This document shows positions 47,814 to 58,201 of a stretch of 64,000 nt of DNA, one piece after another. How positions within the stretch are numbered: the stretch's first letter is position 1; every line of letters begins with the position of its first letter. A program made the position numbers and the translations under genes. Origin of the DNA: Taenia hydatigena (Eukaryota > Platyhelminthes > Cestoda > Cyclophyllidea > Taeniidae); assembly GCA_036345935.2 (NCBI GenBank), contig JADWOT020001131.1:141906-205905 (forward strand), in the 5' to 3' direction. The notes below the pieces were generated by a model. It was not told where the DNA came from. It was given only the letters and a program-made list of their open reading frames with translations, and did not search any database.

Positions 47814-50045
47814 TAAAACTCCTTCATCTTCCCCGCTGCATGTTGCAGCACCATGCCTGTCCAACAATGGATTGCATCAGGAAGGATGGATGTGACATCT
47901 GCTTAGATGCTTGAAGGGAGGAGCAGTAAATTGAGCTAAAATGGAGAAAGTGGAATGTCACCATGCCTGGTGAGAGGCTAGAGTCCATAACATCCACGTT
48001 ATTAGAAGGACGCCCTAATCTACCGATCTGCCTCATCACCAACAGTCCTCTACCCTTATCTCACCTTTTCTCTCCCACTACCAAATCCTTCTCTCTACTT
48101 TTCCTTTGCACTGACTCCCTTATATTCACAGCTTTTGTTCTTCTCACCCTTCTTCTCCTACTCATCTCATTCGCTCCTGTTGCCAAGCTCTCTCCTTCGA
48201 CCAGATGCCATGCTTCGCCGTCTTGAAACATGGAAGGGCATGCGTGATAGATGAAGTGTGACCAGCGGAAACGCTTAATGCACCAGTGGACAAGGAAAAT
48301 TAGGAAACAAGTTTTTAGCAGTCTCCGTTGCCCAGGGGTCAGAGCACTTGTGAACCAGTTGAGTTTTGCCTACCTCGTTGCCTCGGCCTCCCCATGTCTT
48401 GCTTCCTTAGCAGCTACCCGCTCTAGCATCGTGCACTCACACCACATCCACACTGATGGATCGAATGTTTAGGTGAATGGGTGGGAAGCTTGTTTAATGC
48501 TAATTCGTTTTTTGCAGATATTAGGTTCATGAGGAAGCTGACATTTAGAACTTTTCAGTTAAAATAAATTCTAGGCTGTACGTTTGGGGTTTTGAAGCAA
48601 TCCTGGACATAACAATCCAGGGATATTAATGAATAGGCTGAGTTGTTTTCAGTGGATGCCCGCTAGCATTGGCATTAGTCTTGGTTGAACGGTGGAACGA
48701 ATTATTCCTGTTTGTGCTTTGCATGAATTGCACGGATCTGCTAACGTTTAATTGGTTCGTGGTCTTACAAGCATTTTGTAATTGATGGCCGCACCTTAAT
48801 GTTCATCTAAGGGCTGAACGGTTTCTGAAAGTAGCAACACTGTTGCAATGCTTGCCTGAATCCACCTTTGAACGGAGAGGCGATCAGTGACCACGAATAG
48901 GTTAGTGGAGGGAGCATCATCTGCAACTGAGAATAAAGCTAGTCTGAATGAGCTCTGCCCCGATCACTGGTTCCCCTGCCTATGTTATTATTGCACCTAA
49001 TACGAAGGCCTAAGGATCAAGGCTAAAGATGAGAAATCAATCGTATTACACTGACAGCTGAGATAGTGGATCACTACCAATTACAGGATCCCCACCCAGC
49101 CACGGCTCGTCCAAATTACATAGCGTATGGCTAAAAAATACTCAGTACATCAAATTCTGGCATTTGTGCAAATTCGCCTCTGCATTGTGGGGTCGATATT
49201 TTAAATAGGGTGCAAAAACCAGGTCGATGACATACCCTGACGAAGATTGCTTAATGTAAGTAAAATTGACTAACCCGCGGATGCGCCACAGTAGTTACTT
49301 TTGAGACGTGTGTATGTATGTGGTGATCGGACCTTGTTGCATGCACCCGAAGGTGAAAACAATGAAGTAACATAAGATGGGACAAATTGGAATGAAACTG
49401 AAAAAGTTTTATCCCGCAAAATAAAAGATATTTTTTGAAGTGAGCTCTGATGTGCATAAGGCATGGAACTATCAACCTACTCCATACATTTCATTCGATA
49501 AAATCGTGTGATCAAGGGCTTATTATTGGTGACACTATCTGAGAACAATTGAAGCGACCGCTTGCTTGTCATTCACATCCTTCGGCATGCATGCAGCCCG
49601 GGTAGGTGCTTTTCCGAGGCACATGTGTCGCAACGCTTCCCAGTCTACTCATTCTTCTTGCATCGAACGCATGCACTCAAGCTACACGAGTGGTTATTGC
49701 TGTGTGGTCGATGCATAGCATGCTTGTAGGAAAGCATGCGATTTCTGACGACACTCAATTGTTAAAGTTTATTATGCATGAGACGAGTGATTCTTTAGCA
49801 TTATGTCTGCGTGATAAGTTGCCGTGAATTGCACACTTCTTTGCCCTTGTTCTGTTCTTACTAGCAAGAGTAACACATCTGAGAAGATATACTGACCATT
49901 ATAACCACAGGGAACGGGTAATTAAATTTCGAGGATAGCGCGTAAAACGACAACAGCTTGTAACATAGTGACATGGTCAAAATTAGTCCGCGCAGATTCA
50001 ATAACAATCCCCTTTTCGTCGACTTCTAGTTGTGTTCAAGTTTTG
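47741..50045 (+). repeat. tRNA-headed module A, copy 2 (spacer)
   Basis: This is a direct repeat of 41,892-44,296 in the same orientation, 5.85 kb downstream, headed by an intact tRNA-Arg(ACG). It lacks an internal segment of about 170 bp (junction near 48,668) and has many substitutions, with transitions appearing common. Within it, 49,604-49,706 is a 103-bp run identical to 43,860-43,962. It sits immediately inside the left palindrome breakpoint. Confidence 0.85.
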
Positions 50046-50769
50046 ACTTTTTTAATCAGCGCAGTCGACGACAGTTTAATGTCTCCATATGTATAAAACA
50101 CTGCAAAGTGCACATCCTAGATTTTCGTTTGGCTGCTTTAAGCAGTTGAATGCTAGTGGACATGCTTATGACATGATTACGAAATTTTACAAACAAACTG
50201 CTGAATACTTCTTTGTCGCAACACGCTCATGACAATTAATTTTTTTTTTACTTTAAACAGTTAACTGAACAAATAAGATCCTACCTGTTAATAAGTTGAA
50301 AGTTAACGATGGATCAGACACAGCTGATCTCGTGTTCTCCTGTCCCAATGCTCGAATCGTGGTCACATAATGCCCATGGGGTTTAACTTTCTCTAGCTCT
50401 ATGAATTCTCTCCATCTAGGCCAACCTCGTTGGCTTATCTAAAAACCCGTGGAGTTAAACAATTGTTGGCATTGTAGCTATTAGAAAAAGCAGCACAGTA
50501 AGAAGAGGTACCATGGTTGTCAAAATATGACTAGCCTTGCGTTAGAAGGTATGGGAAATCTCGCAGTGGATCCTAATTTAATTCATTGACTTACAAATTC
50601 GTGAATACTAGCCATTGATAAAGTGGAAGATCAAGGCCAAAATTTATGTTTTTATGCTTTGTCGTAAGATGATGCACAAAACAGATAAAATTGATGATTT
50701 GATTTAATCCTTCAAATAGATCAAGGAATCAGCATGTACGGGTTACTGCGACCATAGAGACATAACCTT

Positions 50770-50849
50770 GGTTCATTAATGTCGGCCTAAATGGGTAAGG
50801 AATCTGACTACGGATCAAAAGCTTCCGGACTAGAATGCCGCCAAAGCCA
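50770..50849 (+). pseudogene. tRNA-Arg(ACG) relic heading the diverged module B copy
   Basis: The anticodon arm TCTGA-CTACGGA-TCAAA, a D-arm GGCCTAA remnant and an acceptor 3' end CCAAAGCC identify an old tRNA-Arg(ACG). Extra bases interrupt the 5' acceptor/D junction, the T-arm no longer pairs and the B box is lost (GACTAGAATGCC). The relic is followed by the same tail found after the other tRNA-Arg heads. It is clearly non-functional. Confidence 0.7.
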
Positions 50850-52168
50850 TAGGGATTCCCTATCTGCTCCTCCGCTTGCAGTGGCACCATGAATGCTTAA
50901 CAACGAACTGCATCAAGAGGCATGTACGTGCTACTTACTTTGTCGCTAGGTGGAGAAGGGCAATGAATCGACTAAAAGTGGGAGGTGGAAAGTCATCATG
51001 CCTGATGAGGGGCTTAAATCTCGACGTCTGCGTTATTTGAGTGACGTCCCAACCTACCAACCTGCCTCACCATCACCACCAATTTTCTGCTCCCCTTTCC
51101 CTTCACTCTCTCACTAGGAACTACTTTTACTCCCTGACCTTCACACTCATTCCTTCATTTTCACTTCTCATGTCCCCACGCCTTCTTCCCTCGCCACACT
51201 TTCAGCGCTAAAATCAGCGCCTAAATAGGTACTGCTCTCGCTGACCGGCGACAAGCTGAGCAAAATCGGATGAAATGGGAGTCGTGGAAAACCCTGGCGC
51301 CTATTTGTCGCTGAGAACAAAGTTTGCAAAACGCACGAGCAATCATTCATTCTCTTTGGTTGCCTTTTCATCTAATCGTCTATTCTTTAGTATTCTCATC
51401 CGCTCATCTACTGTATTACCTGCTCACAAATATATGTGATTGATGGTATATTCAATTTCAACCTCGAATTAAAATTAAGCTCTGCCACTCCTCTCTTTTC
51501 TAACCAGTAGCCTCAAGGCGATGCGCATTTGGCTTCACGTTCTGCGGATGTCCGACAGGTGTATTTGCCGCTGGGGCGAGTGAGCTGCAAAAGATCCAAA
51601 GCGTTGAATTCGCATGTGAATGAAATAACGCCTGCTCTTCCCTGCTCTGCCGTATCGTGCCTCATTCCTCAACCATCCATCGGTCACTGCAGCCGACCCA
51701 TCAACCCACAGATTCGCACCGTCAGTCTTGTGTGGCATGAGTGACCGGCAGTAGGGGCGTGCCAAATGCGCCAATTGATTCAGTCACACCTTAACTACCA
51801 TATAAGTCATCCCATATCTCACTGCGGCAACGCATAGCACCTAATTGAAGGAGAGGGGTTGAAGACGAAAGTGAGTCAGGGAGTGAGTGTGAAGGTAAAG
51901 GCGTGGGAAATCGGTGATGGTAGAGGGAGTGGAGAGGAATGAGGAAGAATGAAGGAAACTGGTGGTGGAGAGGTGGTCTATTAAGTTAGGCATTGTCCTA
52001 ATAGTGTGGATGTCAAGGATACGGGGCTCCCACTGGACATGCTAATAATATAATCTCTTCCTTTTTAGTGCAACTGGCTGTCTTTATTCCTCTGGTGCCT
52101 TCTTGTTTTAGTTCTTTGCTGGACAGATAGGGTGCCACTACAAGTAGCGGAGGCAAAAGGGAAAATTA
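50770..52168 (+). repeat. Module B, diverged copy in the spacer
   Basis: This copy aligns with 54,654-56,069 in the same orientation and with the left module B inverted, at roughly 85-93 percent by eye. It starts with a tRNA-Arg relic, then the shared tail and an antisense tRNA-like element (about 51,001-51,070). Next come the CT-rich tract and the conserved block at 51,529-51,774, which has no indels relative to the other copies. Homology stops near 52,168, just where the tRNA-Arg(TCG) would begin, so this copy lacks that tRNA. Confidence 0.8.
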
Positions 52169-52970
52169 TGGAGCACATTCCGAATGAAGGTAAGGAGAAA
52201 GATAGGCATCAAACTATCTCGGGATATAATGGTTTTCTTCTCTGTCTTTGTAGGTGCGCTATTCAATTATCACCTCATTAAAAATCCTCTGCAATGATAG
52301 CTGGCGGTGAATACCTGCACCAGTGTTTTCGCTGCGAAACCACCTCATATCAATGCTTAGAAGGGAAGACAGAGGTTGCTAACATTTGCTTGGTTTCTTA
52401 AGGATAAGTGATCGCTTTAGGTTTGATCTCGAGTAGTAATTTTAGAGGTACATGCTAGCCACATTCTAAATGTACTGGATGTTTCCACTAGCCCATCAGG
52501 TGCTTTAGGAATCTATTCGCTACTATGATAGCATAAGTAGAAGGGGAAGACCGCACGGCATTACATAATGTCTGTTGCGTTGAGAAGTCAATCAAGATCA
52601 ATTTTTTAAAAAGTTCTTTTGTTAGCATTGAATTCCACCAAACAAATGAAATTAAGAGCAGTATTTAACTCTAGCCTTCCGTTTATCTAATTCTATTATG
52701 CTTTTGAGTAACTACCTTATTTTATTACTTTGTATTCACTCCTAGTTTTTAAGCTATTATCTTGCAAACGGTACTCATTAATACGAAAATGAAACAGGAT
52801 TCGTATGCGCCCTTATGTCTGCATTACTGGCATAAAAGCAACTGGTTAAAACAGAGGTGAGGGCCATAAAATATTGCAACCAATAGCGTCAGGACAAAAA
52901 TGGTAATAAATACAAAGGGCCATGATATTTTGGTCTGAGACGTGTGTAACGGAGCAGAAATAGATTCTAA

Positions 52971-53354
52971 GGGAACCAAAGTTTCTGCACGACTATTTTA
53001 TGGAACCAAAATATCAAAAAGCATCAACGAAGTTCGGGAGTGGCATGCTTGTGTGAAGCGTGTAGCCAGTTTAAAATGTTACTAGACACTACCAATTATG
53101 AGAATTTAGATTGGATTCCACCAGAAAATACGCAGTGGATTAAAAGCCGCGTCCTGCGCAAATTTTTATTAAGGAAAATAGGCACTGATTTGACTTTACC
53201 GCTTCGAATCAGTCATTCTAAGGCATCGAACGAAAATTGGGAAAGGAATTATACCAGTTTCCTAAAAAGAAATCGTACAAAATATGCAGCAGATTTGGAA
53301 TCAACTCCATTAACCATAGATAATACAAAAGGGAAGAATGTAGTGCTGCTTTAA
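52971..53354 (+). CDS. Open frame in the palindrome spacer, unrecognised
   Basis: Stop-to-stop open frame of 127 codons plus the TAA at 53,352-53,354. No ATG lies near its 5' end (GTG at 53,040). The translation is basic and polar with WIPPENTQW and KRNRTKY and no domain I recognise. It lies in the part of the spacer not covered by modules A or B. It could be an exon or a relic, but the length is near what chance allows. Confidence 0.15.
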   Translation, partial: GNQSFCTTILWNQNIKKHQRSSGVACLCEACSQFKMLLDTTNYENLDWIPPENTQWIKSRVLRKFLLRKIGTDLTLPLRISHSKASNENWERNYTSFLKRNRTKYAADLESTPLTIDNTKGKNVVLL

Positions 53355-54329
53355 AGTTTTTGGGCTCTCAGGTAGCATTGGTAAATATTTTGTATGTTCC
53401 CAATGCACTAAGTGGGGAAGCGTTCGCTTGGCATCAGCCTTGGTGATCCGGTTGGTTAAGTTACGCAGTTATCAATTGCTTTGTGCTGCAGCAGCAAGTT
53501 GTGGTAAAAAATAAGTGGCGAATTTCTCTTTTGTTAAGATGCATGTGCAAATATGAGCAGCTGTTCGCACTTGGAAGGATAAAAAATTGAGATTTTTACT
53601 CACCTGTCCATAATGCTTTTGCTTTTCTTATACCTAGTCCCACTCACACTTTCTTTAGGTTGGCATTCCTACGAGAACTCTTTGCTACCTCCCATAAACA
53701 ACGATATCCAAAACTATGTTATGGTTCCTTCATGCCCCTCAACTTAGTTGACGCCGTGCTGCCTCTTCTTTGGCACAAAGGAGGTAGAACGACATATTTT
53801 GTGTACCTACCTAGGTACGGAAAAAGCAGGATGCAGATTTGGTCATTTGCCGCCTTATAACTTAAAACCACAGATAGGGCATCTATTGGCCGCAAGAGCA
53901 ATAACCTACTCTCATTCATAGCAGTGCTGACGTCGATGATCTATAGAGTTCTATAATTTACGCTTTTAGCCACCAAATCTGACTGTGTGTTAGGAGTTTT
54001 TAATTGCAAACGAATGCAAGAAGCTTGCGCAAACGCAAAGGCGTCAGTTAGGTTAGGCCGTGTGCAAAATGTATTTGTATATGAATTCATATAGTTAAAC
54101 CCTCAATGCTTCGAAACTCACTCTAATTTGACTAAAGGTATGTCTTAATAGTTTAATGGGAGCTCATTTTTTCGGATCAGTATTTAAAAACTATCGGAAT
54201 GATAAAGCGTATGCCCTTTATTATCCGCCAGGCCTTCATCGCTAGAAGTGATAGTAGGAAAGATGCTTGGGACTGAGCAACATTTAGAATAAACCTGCCA
54301 TTTTCGTTGGCAATCACTTCTAAGCAGTA

Positions 54330-54653
54330 GGTCCCCTCGCTCTGTTTGTGATCTTGCCGTAGAATTGTGGCATGAAACCCATACGTCGGGAAGGACTTGA
54401 GAGCTCCTTCCGCCAGTTTGTCGCCGGCTGATATGTCTGATACAGAAGGCATCTGCAGCAAACCAGCTACCACCAATGCTACAGGCGTCATTGGAAGCAG
54501 AAGTAGTTCGTACTTAAGAAAAAATTGGCGCTATTGAATCACCGATGCAACGAGTAGATCGATATGAGGAGGATGTGTGCTGCTTAATTGCAGCAGCAAC
54601 AGCAAATGTTGATGATACCAGAAGAGAAGAAGAGGTAAAGAGGAAATTTGCTG
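54330..54653 (+). repeat. Third copy of the sequence upstream of the B-module tRNA
   Basis: This region aligns with 46,000-46,314 (left arm) and with the mirrored right-arm sequence, right up to the tRNA-like head. Shared landmarks are GGCATCT, GTCATT-GAAGCAGAAGT-GTTCG, and a GA-rich run before the tRNA. The module therefore extends at least 300 bp upstream of its tRNA head. The minus-strand 104-aa open frame at 54,177-54,491 overlaps it and is not preserved in the other copies. Confidence 0.6.
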
Positions 54654-54728
54654 ACTGACTAAGTGGCCTAATAAGTAGAAGGTCTGAATACGGATCGGAA
54701 GATTCCAGACTAGAATACCGCCAAAGCA
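54654..54728 (+). pseudogene. tRNA-Arg relic at the right inner palindrome breakpoint
   Basis: A decayed tRNA-Arg is recognisable by GTGGCCTAA, the loop TACGGA in a broken anticodon arm, and the acceptor end GCCAAAGC. It aligns with the relic at 50,770-50,849. The palindrome identity ends inside it, at 54,724. The left arm holds only what lies 3' of this point, so the rearrangement break cut through the tRNA relic. About 320 bp upstream of it is homologous to the region upstream of the tRNA-Arg(TCG) at 46,315. Confidence 0.7.
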
Positions 54729-56069
54729 ATAGGGATTCTCTACCTCCTCCTCTGCTTGCAATGGCACCATGCATGCCTAACAACGAAATGCATCAAGAGA
54801 CATGTACGTGCTACTTACTCTGTTACTAGGTGGAAGGAGGTACTAAATCGACTAATAGTATGAGGGGTGAGGAAGTTATCATGCCTGGTGAGGGGCTTGA
54901 ATCCTCGACGTCTACGTTATCAGAGCGACGCCCTAACCTACCATCCTGCCTCACCACCACCACCGCTACCACCACCACCAATCCTCTACTCTCACTTTCC
55001 ATTCACTTTCTCACTACAATCTCCTTCCCACCCATTCACCTTCACACTCCCTCTCTTATATTCGCTTCACTTGTTCCCCACGCCTTCTTCCCTCGCCACA
55101 TTCTCAACGCTAAAATCAGCGCCTAACTAGGTACTGCTCTCGCTGACCGGTGCCAAGCTGAGCAACATTCAATGAAATGGGGGTCATGGCAAATCCTGGC
55201 GCCTGTTTGTCGCCGAGAATAAATTTTGCAAGATGCACGAGCAATCATTCATTCCCTTTATTTGCCTTTTCATCTAATCATCTATTCTTTAGTATTCTCA
55301 TCCGCTCATCTACTTTATCGCCTGCTTATAATACATGTGATTGATTGCCCATTCAATTTCATCCTCGAATTAAAATTGGGCTCTGCCACTTCTCTCTTTT
55401 CTAACCAGTAGCCTCAGGGCGATGCGCATTTGACTTCACGTTCTGCGAATATCCGACAGGTGTATTTGCCGCTGGGGCGAGTGAGCTGCAAAGTATCGAA
55501 AATGTTGAATTTGCATATAAATGAGATAACGCCCGCTCTTCTCTGCTCTGCCGTATCGTGCCTCATTCCTCAACCATTCATCAGTCGCTGCAGCCGACCC
55601 ATCAACCCACAGATTCGCACCGTCAGTCTTGTGTGGCATGAGTGACCGGCAGTAGGGGCGTGCCAAATGCGCCAATTGATTCAGTCACACCTTAACTACC
55701 ATATAAGTCATTCCATATCTCACCGCGGCAGAGCATAGCACCTGACTGGAGGAGAGAGGTTAGATGTATAAGTGAGTCAGGAAGTGAGTACGAAGGTAAA
55801 TGCGCGGGAAATAGGTGATGTAGAGGGAGTGAAGAGAAATAGAGAAGAATGAAGGAAACTGGTGGTGGAGAGGTGGTCTGTTAAGTTAGGCATTGTCCTG
55901 ATAGTGTGGATGCCGAGGATTCGAGGCTCCCACTGGACATGTTAATAATTTAACCTCTTCCATTCTAGTGCAATTGACTGTCTTTTCCCCTCCGGTGCCT
56001 CCTTGTTTTAGTTCGTTGCCTGACAGATACGGTGTCACTACAAGCAGCGGAGGAAATAAGATAATTATA

Positions 56070-56142
56070 CGGCCCCGACGGGACTCGAACCCGTAGTTTT
56101 CTGATCCGAAGTCAGACGCCTTATCCATTAGGCCACGAGACC
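56070..56142 (-). tRNA. tRNA-Arg(TCG), right-arm copy
   Basis: This is the exact mirror image of 46,315-46,387, on the minus strand. It has the same 73-nt cloverleaf, TCG anticodon and discriminator G. It closes module B on the right, and a decayed tRNA-Arg at about 54,654-54,728 faces it from the other edge. If the palindrome is real, this is a second functional gene copy. If the palindrome is an assembly fold-back, the two loci are one gene. Confidence 0.95.
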
Positions 56143-56227
56143 AACAGCTGCTGCCCTTTCCTTTTACCCCCTCTTCTTCCTCATCATTACCATCCGCTGC
56201 AGTCAACCAGTACACCTCCTTCTTATG

Positions 56228-56635
56228 TCAGTCTATCCTTTACAACTGTAATGCGGTGGTTTCAGCATCTCTGTGTGCACGAACAACTTCTGCTTTTAAT
56301 GACACCATCGCATTGAATAAGGCCGCGCTTGCGGTAGATGCCTCGTGAAGCAGGCGCCCCAGCCGATGACGACTGGCAAGGGGATGAGTGGTGGTTCACT
56401 AAGTGATCCTGACTTTTAGCATTATTAGCCACACCCCATGTGCCGCTTTCTTATCTCGGCGAAAATAGCGATTGTTCGTTCCACAACCGCAAGACTCATT
56501 AGTCGCGGCCCAGAAAATGGGCGCTTCTGACCAGGGAATATTACACTGGCCTCTGCTCTGCCTGTCCGACGGGCCATATTTGTACCCCGGAAGTCTTTCT
56601 GACTCCGGCAACTATGCGCAGAAGTGAACCAATCT
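56228..56635 (-). pseudogene. Possible gag-like zinc-knuckle remnant upstream of tRNA-Arg(TCG), right arm
   Basis: On the minus strand one reading register runs from about 56,611 to 56,250, interrupted by two adjacent stops near 56,400. It contains SCGCGTNNRYFRRDK, which resembles a retroelement gag CCHC knuckle (C-x2-C-x4-H-x4-C) with a residue missing between the first cysteines and the His and last Cys lost. After the stops, in the same frame, comes an Ala/Glu-rich helical-looking segment with LKAEVVRAHRDAET. A diverged copy (LEAEVVRT) lies at about 54,430-54,660. The left arm (about 45,863-46,229) carries the same remnant broken by the 41-bp deletion. This could be a decayed retroelement, or chance. 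Confidence 0.3.
56507..56547. other. 41-bp indel between palindrome arms with GGCC microhomology
   Basis: These 41 bp are present in the right arm and absent from the left arm at 45,950/45,951. The segment begins with GGCC and is followed by GGCC, so one direct-repeat copy remains in the shorter arm. That is the footprint expected of a microhomology-mediated deletion. The segment contains a short hairpin, GCCCA-gaaaa-TGGGC, which could have promoted slippage. The length is not a multiple of three and breaks the longer reading frame described for the zinc-knuckle remnant. The indel shows that the arms are two distinct molecules or alleles and not one read copied twice. Confidence 0.9.
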
Positions 56636-57055
56636 GAATAACATGCTGATCCTTAGCCTGCCATTTGCACGAATTTTTGGGTTATTACTTACTGAATTAC
56701 CCAATCAACCGAATCGGAGGCAAAGGAGATAAAACATCACTGCTTTTGAAAGCGTAAAAGCTATGGCCATTTTCGTTGTCTCTTTTCCGGTACAAAATAT
56801 GCTTTCGACTGTGCTATCGCTCCCACTTCGTCATACTAGGCCAGCTAATGAAGTCTATTCGACCGCCAACTCGTTGATATGGCAATCAGCGTAGGGGCGT
56901 TGGAGTCACCAAAGTCTTTAAGAGGGATCCTGAGGGACGTTTCACCTCATTCGACTTATATCCTGTCCGTTGAAGGTGAATGTAATAACTACTATCTAAC
57001 AGGACGCGAAAGACCCCAAGGTGACTAGCGAACCCTACCTACCGAAGTGTAAAGG

Positions 57056-57277
57056 ACTCACTAGATAAATAACGCAGTCAAAGTCGCAATGTGTGCAGCA
57101 TTTCTTTAGGAACCTGATGCAATTGATAATGTAGCCCATATATTTTTAGTTTAACAACACTTCTTTACGCGTGGATGGACAACTCAGTCAAAATCGCAAC
57201 GTGTGCAGCAATTTCCTCAGAAGCTTGATGTGATTGATAATGCAGCCCACACATTTTTAGTGTAACCCCACTTCTTT
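57056..57277 (-). repeat. Two-copy 111-bp tandem repeat, right arm
   Basis: This is the mirror of 45,221-45,442 with the same 111-bp period. Confidence 0.8.
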
Positions 57278-58201
57278 GCGCAAGCAGGCTACGATAGGAT
57301 TGTTTCTTATTTGCTGGAGACTGATTGGCGAATGCAGCATTTGGAGCTATACATTGAAACATACCTTCCTTTTTCGACATCATGTGTTGATAAAGAGCTA
57401 AAGGAGGCCAAATATATGATTTTTTAGAGTTGCTCGGACTCAAATGCGGTTAGAAAGCATTGATTGAAATCCAACTGCCCCTCACTATGTCGAAGAGCTT
57501 CAAAATCGTATTGCATGGAACTTGGTAGGGGTTGTGGGACAAGTAACTGGCAGAGACATTTGTGAAGCGCAATTTATTTGAATGTGCTGACATCTAAGAG
57601 TGGGAGTTGACACCTGGAAAGAATCCACCTCCACAGTCATTTGGCCGTGTGAAGATTAACCAGTTTGGAGGCGCTAAGGTAGCTGCACACCTCTGAAGCC
57701 ATTCCAGGTAATGCACCAGTGATTTTACGTTGTAAGCCATTTCACGCCAGCCATTATTGGAGTAAGCAAGCGTGGAGTTGATGTCTGTCGAAGATGCAAA
57801 GGCTTAAATATTTGGCACTGTGGAGACGTCAACGCATTGCTGCAAAGTCACCTGGTCACCATAATTACCTGATTTACCGTTGCCTACCCATTGCAAACGC
57901 AATGAAATAAAATGCGACCTTAGAAGCCTTTATACACAGTAAAACTCACTAGAGCAATGGCATCCATACCATTGTCTGTTCACTCCTAATAAGCAATCAC
58001 ATGGTCTGACGCAACCGTTCTTCAAATGGCCGTTGGTAGATAGATTTGTCGAATGTGCATCGATCAAATCATCCAAGAGTGGGTAAAGCATTGCCGTGTG
58101 AAATAATTGCATGCAGCTTCCAAAAGGCAAATCATTCCGATAAGTTTATTTTGGAGTCGCCTACCATCGGTTGTAAAGTGAGGCAAATTTCAGGTCGTGC
58201 G

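Larger units (their letters stand above)
47734..54723. other. Spacer between palindrome arms
   Basis: This is 6,990 bp of sequence not mirrored at high identity. It is not simply unique. It contains a direct diverged copy of module A (47,741-50,045) and a diverged copy of module B (50,770-52,168). It also contains a third, weaker copy of the sequence upstream of the B-module tRNA (about 54,330-54,660). The remaining parts, 50,046-50,769 and 52,169-54,329, show no repeat or gene I recognise. Confidence 0.85.
54654..56142 (-). repeat. Module B, right arm (complete)
   Basis: This is the only copy keeping both heads: a tRNA-Arg relic at the left edge reading right and the intact tRNA-Arg(TCG) at the right edge reading left. 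It is identical to the left module B except that it extends past the breakpoint to include the relic. The two internal units share a core with module A: tail with a CCGCTGCA-like motif, antisense tRNA-like element, CT-rich tract, and a block ending in GTGTGAC. Confidence 0.8.

Noticed and set aside
54177..54491. 104-codon minus open frame in the spacer
   Set aside because: It looked protein-like, but the overlapping 3' part is homologous to the tRNA-upstream repeat, where the opposite strand carries the better reading frame. It is not preserved in the other copies.
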